From an uncultured Oscillospiraceae bacterium (GTDB taxonomy: Bacteria > Bacillota > Clostridia > Oscillospirales > Oscillospiraceae), in NCBI GenBank assembly GCA_949841355.1, contig CATKZP010000001.1, positions 1 through 64,000 on the forward strand: 64,000 nt of DNA, written 5' to 3'. The notes below the pieces were generated by a model. It was not told where the DNA came from. It saw only the letters and a list, made by a program, of their open reading frames with translations, and did not search any database. How positions within the stretch are numbered: the first letter of the stretch is position 1; each line of letters begins with the position of its first letter. Positions 27,525-34,961 of the stretch are shown in pieces. The position numbers were made by a program, and so were the translations under genes.

Positions 27525-27875
27525 TCACTCCTCCTGTTCCGCCTGCGCCCCGCGGCCGCCGGCCGGGGCGGCCGTCTTGGGCTTCCCGTCCTCTTTCACT
27601 TTATTGGGGTCAAAGTGAAGAAAGTACACGTATATCTCCACAATGGCCTTATACAGCTCCTCGGGCACCTCCTGCCCCAGCTTCAGCTGGGTGAGGATGG
27701 TGGCCAGGGAGTTGTCCTCGTAAACGGGCACGCCGCTGTCGGAGGCCACCTCCACGATTTTTTCCGCCATATAGCCCATGCCGGAGGCCACGATCACCGG
27801 CGCGCTGTCCCCCGCCTCGTATTGGAGGGCCACCGCCTTTTTCGACGGGTTCCGCCTGCCATCAAACTTTGACAT
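27525..27875 (-). CDS. FlhB C-terminal-domain homologue (FlhX/YlqH-like)
   Basis: Small cytoplasmic protein of 116 residues matching the C-terminal domain of the flagellar export switch FlhB (EscU/YscU/HrcU family) without membrane helices. It contains KKAVALQYEAGDSAPVIVAS, VEVASDSGVPVYEDNSLA and ELYKAIVEIYVYF, which align with the FlhB segment after the NPTH cleavage site. The NPTH motif itself is absent. B. subtilis has a comparable pair, ylqG-ylqH. Its start overlaps the end of the FliK-like gene by about 14 bases. A full-length flhB also exists at 62240-63310, so this is a paralogue of uncertain role, perhaps modulating export. Confidence 0.8.
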   Translation of the reverse strand: MSKFDGRRNPSKKAVALQYEAGDSAPVIVASGMGYMAEKIVEVASDSGVPVYEDNSLATILTQLKLGQEVPEELYKAIVEIYVYFLHFDPNKVKEDGKPKTAAPAGGRGAQAEQEE

Positions 27876-29286
27876 TGACGCTGTTCTTCCCTTCAAAGAT
27901 TTTTGGGAACACCTCGGTGAGGGTCACCGGGCGCTCCATTTTCCGCACGCTCACCCCGGCGGAGTTGAGTTCGTTTCGGGTAAGTATTTTGGAAATGGTC
28001 TGCTCAATCTCCTTGGAGAAGGGGGCCACTCCCTCCGGGCAGGCCACCACGATGCTCACGTCCCGCTCCCGGTTGGTGAGAATCACATCGAACAGCCCCA
28101 GGCCCTGCACGTCCACCTTGAAGAGAAACTTCATGCACTTTTCGCCCTGGCCCTTGTCTCCCTTTTTCTCCTCCGCGTCGGCGTCCACCCACAGCTCGGA
28201 AAACAGCATCCTCCCGTCCAGCTCCATGGGCAGCAGGAAATGGGCCAGGGGCATGTAAACGCTCTCGTTGATGAGCATGGAGGACACCAGGTTGCGGAAC
28301 GCCTCCTGCACCTCGGCGCTGCCCTCGCCCCGCAGGGCGCGGGCGGCGGCGGCGGCCAGGTGGTCGGCAAACTGCACCGCGCTCCCCGCCCGGCCGGGCA
28401 GGCTGCCCTGGAGCAGCTTGAGCAGGGACTTGTCGTCCACGCCGCCCAGCATCCCCTTTAGAGTACCATATCCGCTGAGCTGATGGAAGGTCTCCAGCAA
28501 TTTTTCTTCCGAGCCGTTTTCATACCGGGCCACATCCAGGGCCAGCAGGCTCAGCAGCTCCCGGGGGGTGCCCATGTCGTGGGTCTGGCTCACGTAGGCG
28601 GACATCAGGGGGAACACCTTCTGCTGCAAAAGGCTGATATTTCCCTGCCGGTCCCCGGCGGCCACGCCGTTTTCCAGCAGTGCCAGCAGCTCCCGCAGCT
28701 TGTCTCCCCAGCTGGCGGGCATGGCGTTGGCCATCCCCGCCAGATTGCGCAGCAGATTGCCCTCGATGTGTCCGGTGGACGACCAGTCGCTGTAGCTTTT
28801 CAGAAATTGCAGGATATCTCCCCGGACCCCTGCGGAATCCGCCCGGGCGTAGGCGTTCCTGAGCATGGCAAACAGGGCCCCGCCGAAGCGGGTCCCCGCT
28901 CTCATCTGTCCGCTGAGGAATTCCAGGAGCTGGGCCTGATCCATTTTCAGCAGCTCCATGACCTGGGACATCTCGTCAGCGATGCCCTCGCTCATGCCGG
29001 AGGTGACCACCGTCCCCTCCCGGATCATCAGGCTGGACAGGGTCTGTCCCGCCCCCTGGCTCCGGCGCAGCTGCTGGATAAAGGTTTGGAAGTTGGAGTC
29101 GTAGCGGATCTTCTCCCCCGTCTGGCCGCTGTCCTGCTGCTCGGTGCGGTTGTCCGCCCCCGTCACCCGGTTCAGGTCCGGGACGTTCTGGACTTGGGAA
29201 TTACTGGGCGAAATTGGAATATTGCGGTTGACGTTTGTATTGTCATAACCCGGTACCGGGTTGGTCGCTCCCAAAAGATCAGGCAT
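27862..29286 (-). CDS. FliK/YlqG-like putative hook-length-control protein
   Basis: Protein of 474 residues without signal peptide or membrane helix. The N-terminal 60 residues are Asn/Pro/Gln-rich and probably disordered. The middle is helical, and the C-terminal part (about 340-474) has LPMELDGRMLFSELWVD and VDVQGLGLFDVILTNRER, the mixed alpha/beta pattern of FliK-type C-terminal domains that bind FlhB. Coupling to an FlhB-C-like gene, as in B. subtilis ylqG-ylqH, supports this. It is the first gene of the minus-strand series and lies divergent to cheA. The assignment rests mainly on context and fold pattern rather than on clear sequence identity. Confidence 0.55.
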   Translation of the reverse strand: MPDLLGATNPVPGYDNTNVNRNIPISPSNSQVQNVPDLNRVTGADNRTEQQDSGQTGEKIRYDSNFQTFIQQLRRSQGAGQTLSSLMIREGTVVTSGMSEGIADEMSQVMELLKMDQAQLLEFLSGQMRAGTRFGGALFAMLRNAYARADSAGVRGDILQFLKSYSDWSSTGHIEGNLLRNLAGMANAMPASWGDKLRELLALLENGVAAGDRQGNISLLQQKVFPLMSAYVSQTHDMGTPRELLSLLALDVARYENGSEEKLLETFHQLSGYGTLKGMLGGVDDKSLLKLLQGSLPGRAGSAVQFADHLAAAAARALRGEGSAEVQEAFRNLVSSMLINESVYMPLAHFLLPMELDGRMLFSELWVDADAEEKKGDKGQGEKCMKFLFKVDVQGLGLFDVILTNRERDVSIVVACPEGVAPFSKEIEQTISKILTRNELNSAGVSVRKMERPVTLTEVFPKIFEGKNSVNVKV

Positions 29287-29323
29287 TTTTTCACACCCCT
29301 GCGATAAAACTTGGAAAACCTAC

Positions 29324-29351
29324 TTAATTTTCAACCGCTCCCTGCCGATAA
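29324..29351 (+). promoter_or_regulatory. Sigma-D (sigma-28) promoter of the cheA operon
   Basis: TTAATTTT at 29324-29331, 12 bases, then GCCGATAA at 29344-29351. The -10 matches the sigma-28 consensus exactly and the -35 agrees with TAAAGTTT at most positions. It lies 40 bases before the cheA start. The cognate sigma factor gene (fliA) is at 59259-60101. Confidence 0.75.
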
Positions 29352-29390
29352 TAGTAAAGATAAAAGATATTTACTGAGGTGGTGCTTTTT

Positions 29391-31463
29391 ATGGGCAGCG
29401 GAAACGAAATTCTGGATATGTACATCTACGAAACCGGCACTCTGCTGGAGCAGCTGGAAACCATCGTCCTGGAAGCGGAAAAGGTGGACACCTTCTCGCA
29501 GGAGAACGTGAACGAGATCTTCCGCATCATGCATACCATCAAGGGCTCTTCCGCCATGATGGAGTTCGACTCCCTGGCCACTGTGGCCCACCGGATTGAG
29601 GACATGTTCTTCATCATCCGGGAGGGCACTATGTCCGTGGTCTCTGAGGAGAACCGCCCGGCGCTGTTCGACGTGGTGTTCCAGTCCATCGATTTCTTCC
29701 GGGGCGAAGTGGAGAAGGTGGAGGCCGACGAGCCTCTTAGTAAGGATATCGACACCTTCCTTTCAAATATTAATACCCTGATCTCTAAAATTAAGGGAGA
29801 GGATGTCGCTGAGGAGGCGCCCGCTCCGGCTCCGGCGGCTCCTGCGGCCCCCGTCACCGCGGCCCCGCCCGCCGGCGGTGCAGGCTTCCCCTATGCCCTG
29901 CGGGTGAACTTCGAGGAGGGCTGCGGCATGGAAAGCCTGCGGGCCTTCATGGTGGTCACCGCAGTCAAGGACGTGTGCGGCGAGTCCGACTTCATTTTCG
30001 AGCCCGCCGACGTGGAGACCGACTCCTCCACCGCCGAGAGCATCATCGACAACGGCTTCCATCTGATGTTCAAAAACGCCGGGGACCGGGACAGCGCCAT
30101 CAGCGTCATCAAGACGGTGGGCTCCGTCCAGGGCTATCAGCCCTACGACTGCCCCGCGCCGGAGGAGAAGCCCGCCGCCGCTCCCGTCCCCGCCGCCGCT
30201 GCGGCAGCCCCTGCCGCGGCCGCTCCCACCGCCCCCGCGCCTGCGGCGGCGCCCGCGGCCCAGCAGCAGCAACAGCATCCCAAGGAGACGCTCATCAGCG
30301 TCAATCTGAGCAAGCTGGACCAGCTGTCCGCCGTGGTGGGTGAAATCGTCATCACCGAGTCCATGGTCACCTCCTCCCCCGACCTGAAGGGGCTGGTGCT
30401 GGACGCCTTCTCCAAGTCCGCCCGGCAGCTGCGCAAGCTCACCGACGAGCTCCAGGACGTGTCCATGTCCCTGCGCATGGTGCCCGTGTCCAGCGTGTTC
30501 CAGAAGATGACCCGTATCGTGCGCGATATGACCAAGAAGCTCAACCGCCCGGCCAAGCTCACCCTCATCGGGGAGAATACCGAGGTGGATAAGACCATCG
30601 TGGACTCCATCGGAGACCCCATCATGCACATGATCCGCAACTCCATGGACCACGGCATTGAGGAGTCCCAGGAGGAGCGTATCGCCGCCGGCAAGGACCC
30701 CATGGGCGAGATCATCCTCTCCGCCCGGGACACCGGCAGCGAAGTCATCATCGAGATCATCGACGACGGCCGGGGCGTCAACGACGAGGCCGTTCTGGCC
30801 AAGGCCATCCGCCAGGGCATCGCCTCCCCCGACGTGGAGTACAGCCATAAGGAGATCCTCAACTTCCTGCTGGCCCCCGGCTTCTCCACCAACACCGAGG
30901 TCACGGAGTTCTCCGGCCGCGGCGTGGGCATGGACGTGGTGAAGCGGGGCGTGGAAGAGCTGGGCGGCACCGTGTCCATCTCCAGCGAGCTGGGCCGCGG
31001 CATGACCACCACCATCCGCATCCCCCTGACCATGGCCATCATGGACGGCATGGAGGTGGCGGTGGGCGACTCCATCTTCACCATCCCCATCAACAACATC
31101 CTGTCCACCATGAAGGTGGCCGCCAAAGATGTAATCCACGACTCCAGCAGCGGCGAGATCATCAAGTGCCAGGGCAATTTCTACCCCATCGTCCGCGCCA
31201 AGCATCTCTATCAGCTCCAGAACGGCTGCACCGATATCGAGGACGGCGTGCTCATCTGGCTGGAGGCCGGGGACCACTCCTACTGCCTGTTCGTGGATGA
31301 GCTGCTGGGCCAGCAGCAGGTGGTAGTCAAGCAGCTGCCCGCTTACGTAAACAGCTATAACATTAAAAACTACGGCATCAACGGCTGTACCCTGCGCAGC
31401 GACGGCAGCATCAGCATCATTCTGGACGTGGCCAACCTCTATTCCGCCGCCCGGGGTATGTGA
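29391..31463 (+). CDS. cheA: Chemotaxis histidine kinase CheA
   Basis: Central chemotaxis kinase of 690 residues; it takes signals from receptor-CheW arrays and phosphorylates CheY and CheB. Order: Hpt domain (1-105) with phospho-acceptor H48 in MHTIKGSSAMMEF; an Ala/Pro linker; a P2-like response-regulator docking domain (about 165-255); a second Ala/Pro/Gln linker; dimerisation domain (about 300-370, SKLDQLSAVVGEIV); HATPase with HMIRNSMDHGIE and FSGRGVGMDVV; CheW-like domain to the C-terminus. ATG at 29391 follows GAGGTGG by 7 bases. It heads cheA-cheW-cheR-cheB behind a sigma-D promoter. Confidence 0.96.
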   Translation: MGSGNEILDMYIYETGTLLEQLETIVLEAEKVDTFSQENVNEIFRIMHTIKGSSAMMEFDSLATVAHRIEDMFFIIREGTMSVVSEENRPALFDVVFQSIDFFRGEVEKVEADEPLSKDIDTFLSNINTLISKIKGEDVAEEAPAPAPAAPAAPVTAAPPAGGAGFPYALRVNFEEGCGMESLRAFMVVTAVKDVCGESDFIFEPADVETDSSTAESIIDNGFHLMFKNAGDRDSAISVIKTVGSVQGYQPYDCPAPEEKPAAAPVPAAAAAAPAAAAPTAPAPAAAPAAQQQQQHPKETLISVNLSKLDQLSAVVGEIVITESMVTSSPDLKGLVLDAFSKSARQLRKLTDELQDVSMSLRMVPVSSVFQKMTRIVRDMTKKLNRPAKLTLIGENTEVDKTIVDSIGDPIMHMIRNSMDHGIEESQEERIAAGKDPMGEIILSARDTGSEVIIEIIDDGRGVNDEAVLAKAIRQGIASPDVEYSHKEILNFLLAPGFSTNTEVTEFSGRGVGMDVVKRGVEELGGTVSISSELGRGMTTTIRIPLTMAIMDGMEVAVGDSIFTIPINNILSTMKVAAKDVIHDSSSGEIIKCQGNFYPIVRAKHLYQLQNGCTDIEDGVLIWLEAGDHSYCLFVDELLGQQQVVVKQLPAYVNSYNIKNYGINGCTLRSDGSISIILDVANLYSAARGM

Positions 31464-31478
31464 GAAGGAGAGATGAAT

Positions 31479-31961
31479 ATGAACGACGAGATCCTGTTCG
31501 CCCGCGAGGACGAAATGGCAGCCCTGAACACCGTGGACGACACGGTGGACTCCCAAAAATACCTCATTTTCATGGCCGGGCACCTGAAGCTGGGCGTGGT
31601 GGCCGAGGATGTGGTGGAGATTCTGAACAACCAGCTCATCACCTACCTGCCCATGCTGCCCGAGTTCATCCGCGGCATCATTAACATGCGCGGCCAGATG
31701 ATCCCCATTCTGGACATACGCGCCCGCCTGAACATGGAGCCCCAGGAGGGCGACAGCCTTGTGGTGGTCATCAATTTGGGCGACGTTCAGCTGGGCATCC
31801 TGGTGGATGCGGTGGATCAGATGCTGGACATTCCCAAGTCCAACCTCCTTCCCATGCCCGCCAACAGCACCCAGCTGCTGGTGAGCGGCATGTGCTCCCT
31901 GCCCGACGGCTCCGGCACCATGATGGTGCTCGACTGCGAGCAGCTGATGCCCAATGAGTAA
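31479..31961 (+). CDS. cheW: Chemotaxis adaptor CheW
   Basis: Scaffold of about 160 residues that links chemoreceptors to CheA. After a 25-residue acidic leader it has the CheW core: KYLIFMAGHLKLGVVAEDV, FIRGIINMRGQMIPILDIR (the conserved receptor and kinase-binding region) and GILVDAVDQMLDI. ATG at 31479 has an AAGGAG 8 bases upstream; ATG at 31473 is in frame but too close. It is 15 bases downstream of cheA, and its stop overlaps the start of cheR. Confidence 0.95.
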   Translation: MNDEILFAREDEMAALNTVDDTVDSQKYLIFMAGHLKLGVVAEDVVEILNNQLITYLPMLPEFIRGIINMRGQMIPILDIRARLNMEPQEGDSLVVVINLGDVQLGILVDAVDQMLDIPKSNLLPMPANSTQLLVSGMCSLPDGSGTMMVLDCEQLMPNE

Positions 31962-32799
31962 TGCTGGAATCGGAGCGGGCGGCTCTGGCTCTTTCTCCGC
32001 CCTGACCATCACCGACAACGACTTCAACCGTCTGGTCAAATTTGTCCAGTCCAACTACGGCATCGACCTGAGCCAGAAAAAGCAGCTGATTACCGGCCGG
32101 CTGTCCACCCCCCTTAAGCAGCGGGGCTACACCAGCTTCACCGACTTCGTCAACCACGTCCTCCAGACCAAGGACAACGATCTCATCACCCTGCTGCTGG
32201 ATAAGCTGACCACCAACTACACCTTCTTCATGCGGGAGAAGGAGCACCTGGACCTCTTCTGCCAAAAGATCATCCCCGATATCGTCCAGCGCCACCAGAA
32301 GGACAAAACTCTGGCCATCTGGAGCGCGGGCTGCTCCACCGGGGAAGAGCCCTACAACATCACCATGTTCCTCTTTGACTACCTGGGCGCCCAGGCCAGC
32401 CAGTGGGACACCCGGCTGCTGGCCACGGATATCTCCAACCGGGCCATGACCGCCGCCAAAAAGGGTGTTTACGAGCTGCCTGACACCATCCCCCCGGACT
32501 GGAAGAAGAAATACTTCATTCCCCACTCCGGCTGTCAGTATCAGGTGGCCCCCAGGGTGCGGGATAACGTGATCTTCCAGCCTTTCAATTTGATGGATCC
32601 CATCAAATTCCGCCGGAAGTTCGACGTGATTTTCTGCCGGAACGTGATGATTTACTTCGACCAGCCCACCAAGGACGCTCTGGTTCGCCGGTTCTACGAC
32701 GCCACCGCTCCCGGCGGCTATCTGCTGATCAGCAAGTCGGAGAATCTCAGCGCCAACATGCCCTACCGGCGGTTGGCTCCGTCCACGTTCCAGAAGTAA
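31954..32799 (+). CDS. cheR: Chemoreceptor methyltransferase CheR
   Basis: S-adenosylmethionine-dependent enzyme of 281 residues that methylates glutamates on chemoreceptors. The N-terminal helical domain (about 15-90) is followed by the SAM-binding fold with SAGCSTGEEPYNITMFLFDY (about 125-144), LLATDISNRAM and IFCRNVMIYFD (about 226-236), all classic CheR motifs. The start overlaps the cheW stop by 8 bases, so translation is coupled. Neither chemoreceptor in the window has a visible CheR-docking pentapeptide. Confidence 0.96.
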   Translation: MSNAGIGAGGSGSFSALTITDNDFNRLVKFVQSNYGIDLSQKKQLITGRLSTPLKQRGYTSFTDFVNHVLQTKDNDLITLLLDKLTTNYTFFMREKEHLDLFCQKIIPDIVQRHQKDKTLAIWSAGCSTGEEPYNITMFLFDYLGAQASQWDTRLLATDISNRAMTAAKKGVYELPDTIPPDWKKKYFIPHSGCQYQVAPRVRDNVIFQPFNLMDPIKFRRKFDVIFCRNVMIYFDQPTKDALVRRFYDATAPGGYLLISKSENLSANMPYRRLAPSTFQK

Positions 32800-32807
32800 C
32801 AATCACA

Positions 32808-32841
32808 ACCGGGCCGATCCGCATTCGCCGGTCGGCCCGGT
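32808..32841 (+). terminator. Hairpin between cheR and cheB
   Basis: ACCGGGCCGA pairs perfectly with TCGGCCCGGT across a 14-nt loop and is followed by ATTTCTTC. The weak T-run suggests partial termination or attenuation inside the chemotaxis operon. Confidence 0.5.
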
Positions 32842-32873
32842 ATTTCTTCAAATGCAGGGAGGTTTTCCTTTTT

Positions 32874-33941
32874 ATGCCTATTCCCGTAACCGCGACCCCT
32901 TTAAAAAAGATCCGCGTCATGGTGGTGGACGACTCCATGCTGGCCCGCAGCCTCATCATCAAGGGCCTGTCCGCCCACCCCAGGATTGAGGTGGTGGGCT
33001 ACGCCATCAACACCCTGGACGCCAAGAACAAGATCCCTCAGTATAAACCGGACGTCATCACCATGGACGTGGAGATGCCCGGGCAGAGCGGCATCGACTT
33101 CCTCAAGCAGTACCTGCCCACTCACCCCATCCCCGTCATTCTGGTGTCCTCCTTGAACTTAAAGGTATTCGACGCCCTGGCCGTGGGCGCGGTGGACTTC
33201 GTGCGCAAGCCCGACGACCATCAGAGCCCTGAGGCTTTCCTGGCCGCCCTGGCCCAAAAGGTGGTCATGGCCGCCAGCGCCCGTGTGCGCACCACAGCCC
33301 CTGCGGCCCCTGCCGCCGGCCTGCTGGCGGGGGCTCCCCCCGCCCTGGGCGGGACGGCCGCCAACGACCGGGTGATCGTGGGCCTGGGCGCCTCCACCGG
33401 CGGCACCGAGGCCACCCTGGCGGTGATGAAGCGCCTCCCTGCCGACATACCCCCCATGGTCATCGTGCAGCACATGCCTCCCGGATTCACCAAGATGTAT
33501 GCCGAGCGCCTCAACCGCCTGTGCGCCATGGAGGTGCGGGAGGCCCAGAGCGGCGACGAGCTCCACCGGGGCCTGGCCCTTATCGCCCCCGCCGACCTCC
33601 AGTGCCGGGTGGTGCGCATCGGCACCCGGTACACGGTGAACTGCGCCCCCGGCGATAAGGTCAGCGGCCACCGCCCCTCGGTGGATGCCATGTTTTACTC
33701 CATGGCCGAGACCGTCACCTGCAAAATGGTGGGCATCATCATGACCGGTATGGGCCAGGACGGCGCTCACGGCCTGCTGGAAATGCGCAAAAAGGGTGCG
33801 TACACCATCGGCCAGGACAAGGAATCCTCCGTGGTCTACGGCATGCCCGGCGTGGCCCAGAACATCGGCGCGGTGATGGTTCAGGCCTCCTGCGACAACG
33901 TATCCACCGTTCTGCTGCGGCATCTGAAAAGCCTGGGATAA
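32874..33941 (+). CDS. cheB: Chemotaxis response regulator / methylesterase CheB
   Basis: Demethylates and deamidates chemoreceptors when phosphorylated by CheA; 355 residues. The receiver domain (about 12-125) has VVDDS and phospho-acceptor D65 in TMDVEMPG. A linker rich in Ala/Pro leads to the catalytic domain, with S174 in GASTGGT, H200 in QHMPPGFT and D296 in MGQDGAHG forming the triad. All key residues are intact. It lies 74 bases after cheR, with a hairpin in between. Confidence 0.96.
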   Translation: MPIPVTATPLKKIRVMVVDDSMLARSLIIKGLSAHPRIEVVGYAINTLDAKNKIPQYKPDVITMDVEMPGQSGIDFLKQYLPTHPIPVILVSSLNLKVFDALAVGAVDFVRKPDDHQSPEAFLAALAQKVVMAASARVRTTAPAAPAAGLLAGAPPALGGTAANDRVIVGLGASTGGTEATLAVMKRLPADIPPMVIVQHMPPGFTKMYAERLNRLCAMEVREAQSGDELHRGLALIAPADLQCRVVRIGTRYTVNCAPGDKVSGHRPSVDAMFYSMAETVTCKMVGIIMTGMGQDGAHGLLEMRKKGAYTIGQDKESSVVYGMPGVAQNIGAVMVQASCDNVSTVLLRHLKSLG

Positions 33942-33992
33942 CCGCCGCGCCCCAGAAATTGGAAAAGGAAAAATGCCCCAAACCGTTCACTT

Positions 33993-34036
33993 CCGCCCGG
34001 AGCCTTCCCCAAAAGGCTCCGGGCGGTCCTGTTTTT
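33993..34036 (+). terminator. Intrinsic terminator after cheB
   Basis: CCGCCCGGAGCCTT pairs perfectly with AAGGCTCCGGGCGG around a 6-nt loop, followed by TCCTGTTTTT. It closes the cheA-B operon before the flgM promoter. Confidence 0.85.
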
Positions 34037-34060
34037 CGCAAAGAAATTTCCCGCTTTTTC

Positions 34061-34087
34061 TTATGTTCCCAGTAACTTTGCCGATAT
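34061..34087 (+). promoter_or_regulatory. Sigma-D (sigma-28) promoter of the flgM operon
   Basis: TTAT at 34061-34064, 15 bases, then GCCGATAT at 34080-34087. The -10 is a perfect sigma-D match; the -35 is weak. It lies 54 bases before flgM. Confidence 0.65.
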
Positions 34088-34141
34088 AAACATTAGTAGA
34101 GTTAGTAAACCTATCGGATGATCAAAAAGGATGTGAGTACT

Positions 34142-34453
34142 GTGCTGACCTCTTCCGGCTACGGCGCAATTACCCCAATCGCCCCGGCCAAGGTCTATCG
34201 GACCCGGTCCGGGCGCGACAGCCGCGCCCAGGTGAACCCGGGCAGCAATAATTACGACAGCGTTACCCTCTCCGCCCCCAACCAGGGCAGCCGCTTCCAT
34301 ATGGGTCTGGTCAGCCGCCTCTCTCAGGAGGTGCGCACCGCCACCACCACCGGCGACATCGCCGCCCTGCGCCAGCAGGTGGCCTCCGGAGAGTATACCC
34401 CCGATCCCATGGCCATCGCGGCCCGGATTCTGTTTCTGGGGGAGGGCCGGTGA
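34142..34453 (+). CDS. flgM: Anti-sigma-28 factor FlgM
   Basis: Small protein of about 103 residues that holds FliA (sigma-28) inactive until it is exported through the finished hook-basal body. The disordered N-terminal half contains YGAITPIAPAKVYRTRSG. The C-terminal half has the sigma-binding helices: SRLSQEVRTATTTGDIAALR and SGEYTPDPMAIAARIL, matching the family pattern VxxGxYxxDxxxxAxxxL. The GTG at 34142 is the proposed start because AAGGATGTGA, one mismatch from a full Shine-Dalgarno, is 5 bases upstream; the ATG at 34118 has none. It heads flgM-flgN-flgK-flgL-yviE-like-fliW-csrA, the same order as in Bacillus. Confidence 0.85.
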   Translation: MLTSSGYGAITPIAPAKVYRTRSGRDSRAQVNPGSNNYDSVTLSAPNQGSRFHMGLVSRLSQEVRTATTTGDIAALRQQVASGEYTPDPMAIAARILFLGEGR

Positions 34454-34929
34454 TGGGCGGCTCTTATGAATCCTATCTGGCCCTTCTGCGTGAGCTGAGC
34501 GGCAGCCTGGAGCAGCTGGCCCAGCTGGCGCAGGACAAGGCCGCCGCCGTCCGCCGGGACGACCTCATCGGCCTGGACCAGGTGCTCAAGCAGGAGCAGG
34601 CCATGGGCCTCAACCTGCGGGGGACGGAGCAGCGCCGGCAGAAGCTGGCCGCCCAGCTGGATCTGGGCTCCACGCCCCTGAACGACCTGCCCCGCCACTT
34701 TCCCCCAGAGCTGGAAATTCAGGCCGGGCAGACGGTGGAGCAGCTGCGTCAGAGCTACGCGATCTACCGCGGCTGCGCGGACATGGCCCGCAATCTTCTG
34801 GAGCTCAACCTCCACCAGATTGAAAAGACCATCACCGCCGCCGGCGTGGACCCCGCGAAGCCGGGCGCGGGCTACGAGCCCCCCGGCGTGGAACCCCCGC
34901 AAAACATGAAAACAGACTTCCGCGCGTGA
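34453..34929 (+). CDS. flgN: Flagellar export chaperone FlgN
   Basis: Helical coiled-coil protein of 158 residues, chaperone for the hook-filament junction proteins FlgK and FlgL encoded just downstream. It has YLALLRELSGSLEQLAQLAQ at the start and KAAAVRRDDLIGLDQVLKQE, typical of the FlgN family. The ATG overlaps the flgM stop codon (TGATG) and has GGGAGG 7 bases upstream. The last 25 residues are Pro-rich. Confidence 0.85.
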   Translation: MGGSYESYLALLRELSGSLEQLAQLAQDKAAAVRRDDLIGLDQVLKQEQAMGLNLRGTEQRRQKLAAQLDLGSTPLNDLPRHFPPELEIQAGQTVEQLRQSYAIYRGCADMARNLLELNLHQIEKTITAAGVDPAKPGAGYEPPGVEPPQNMKTDFRA

Positions 34930-34961
34930 CTGCGCTTCGTGCTTAAAAGGAGTTATTGCTT

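Noticed and set aside
29287-29390. c-di-GMP riboswitch upstream of motility or SLH genes
   Set aside because: I looked upstream of cheA, flgM, fliD and the SLH genes for the paired GNRA-type layout and found only simple hairpins.
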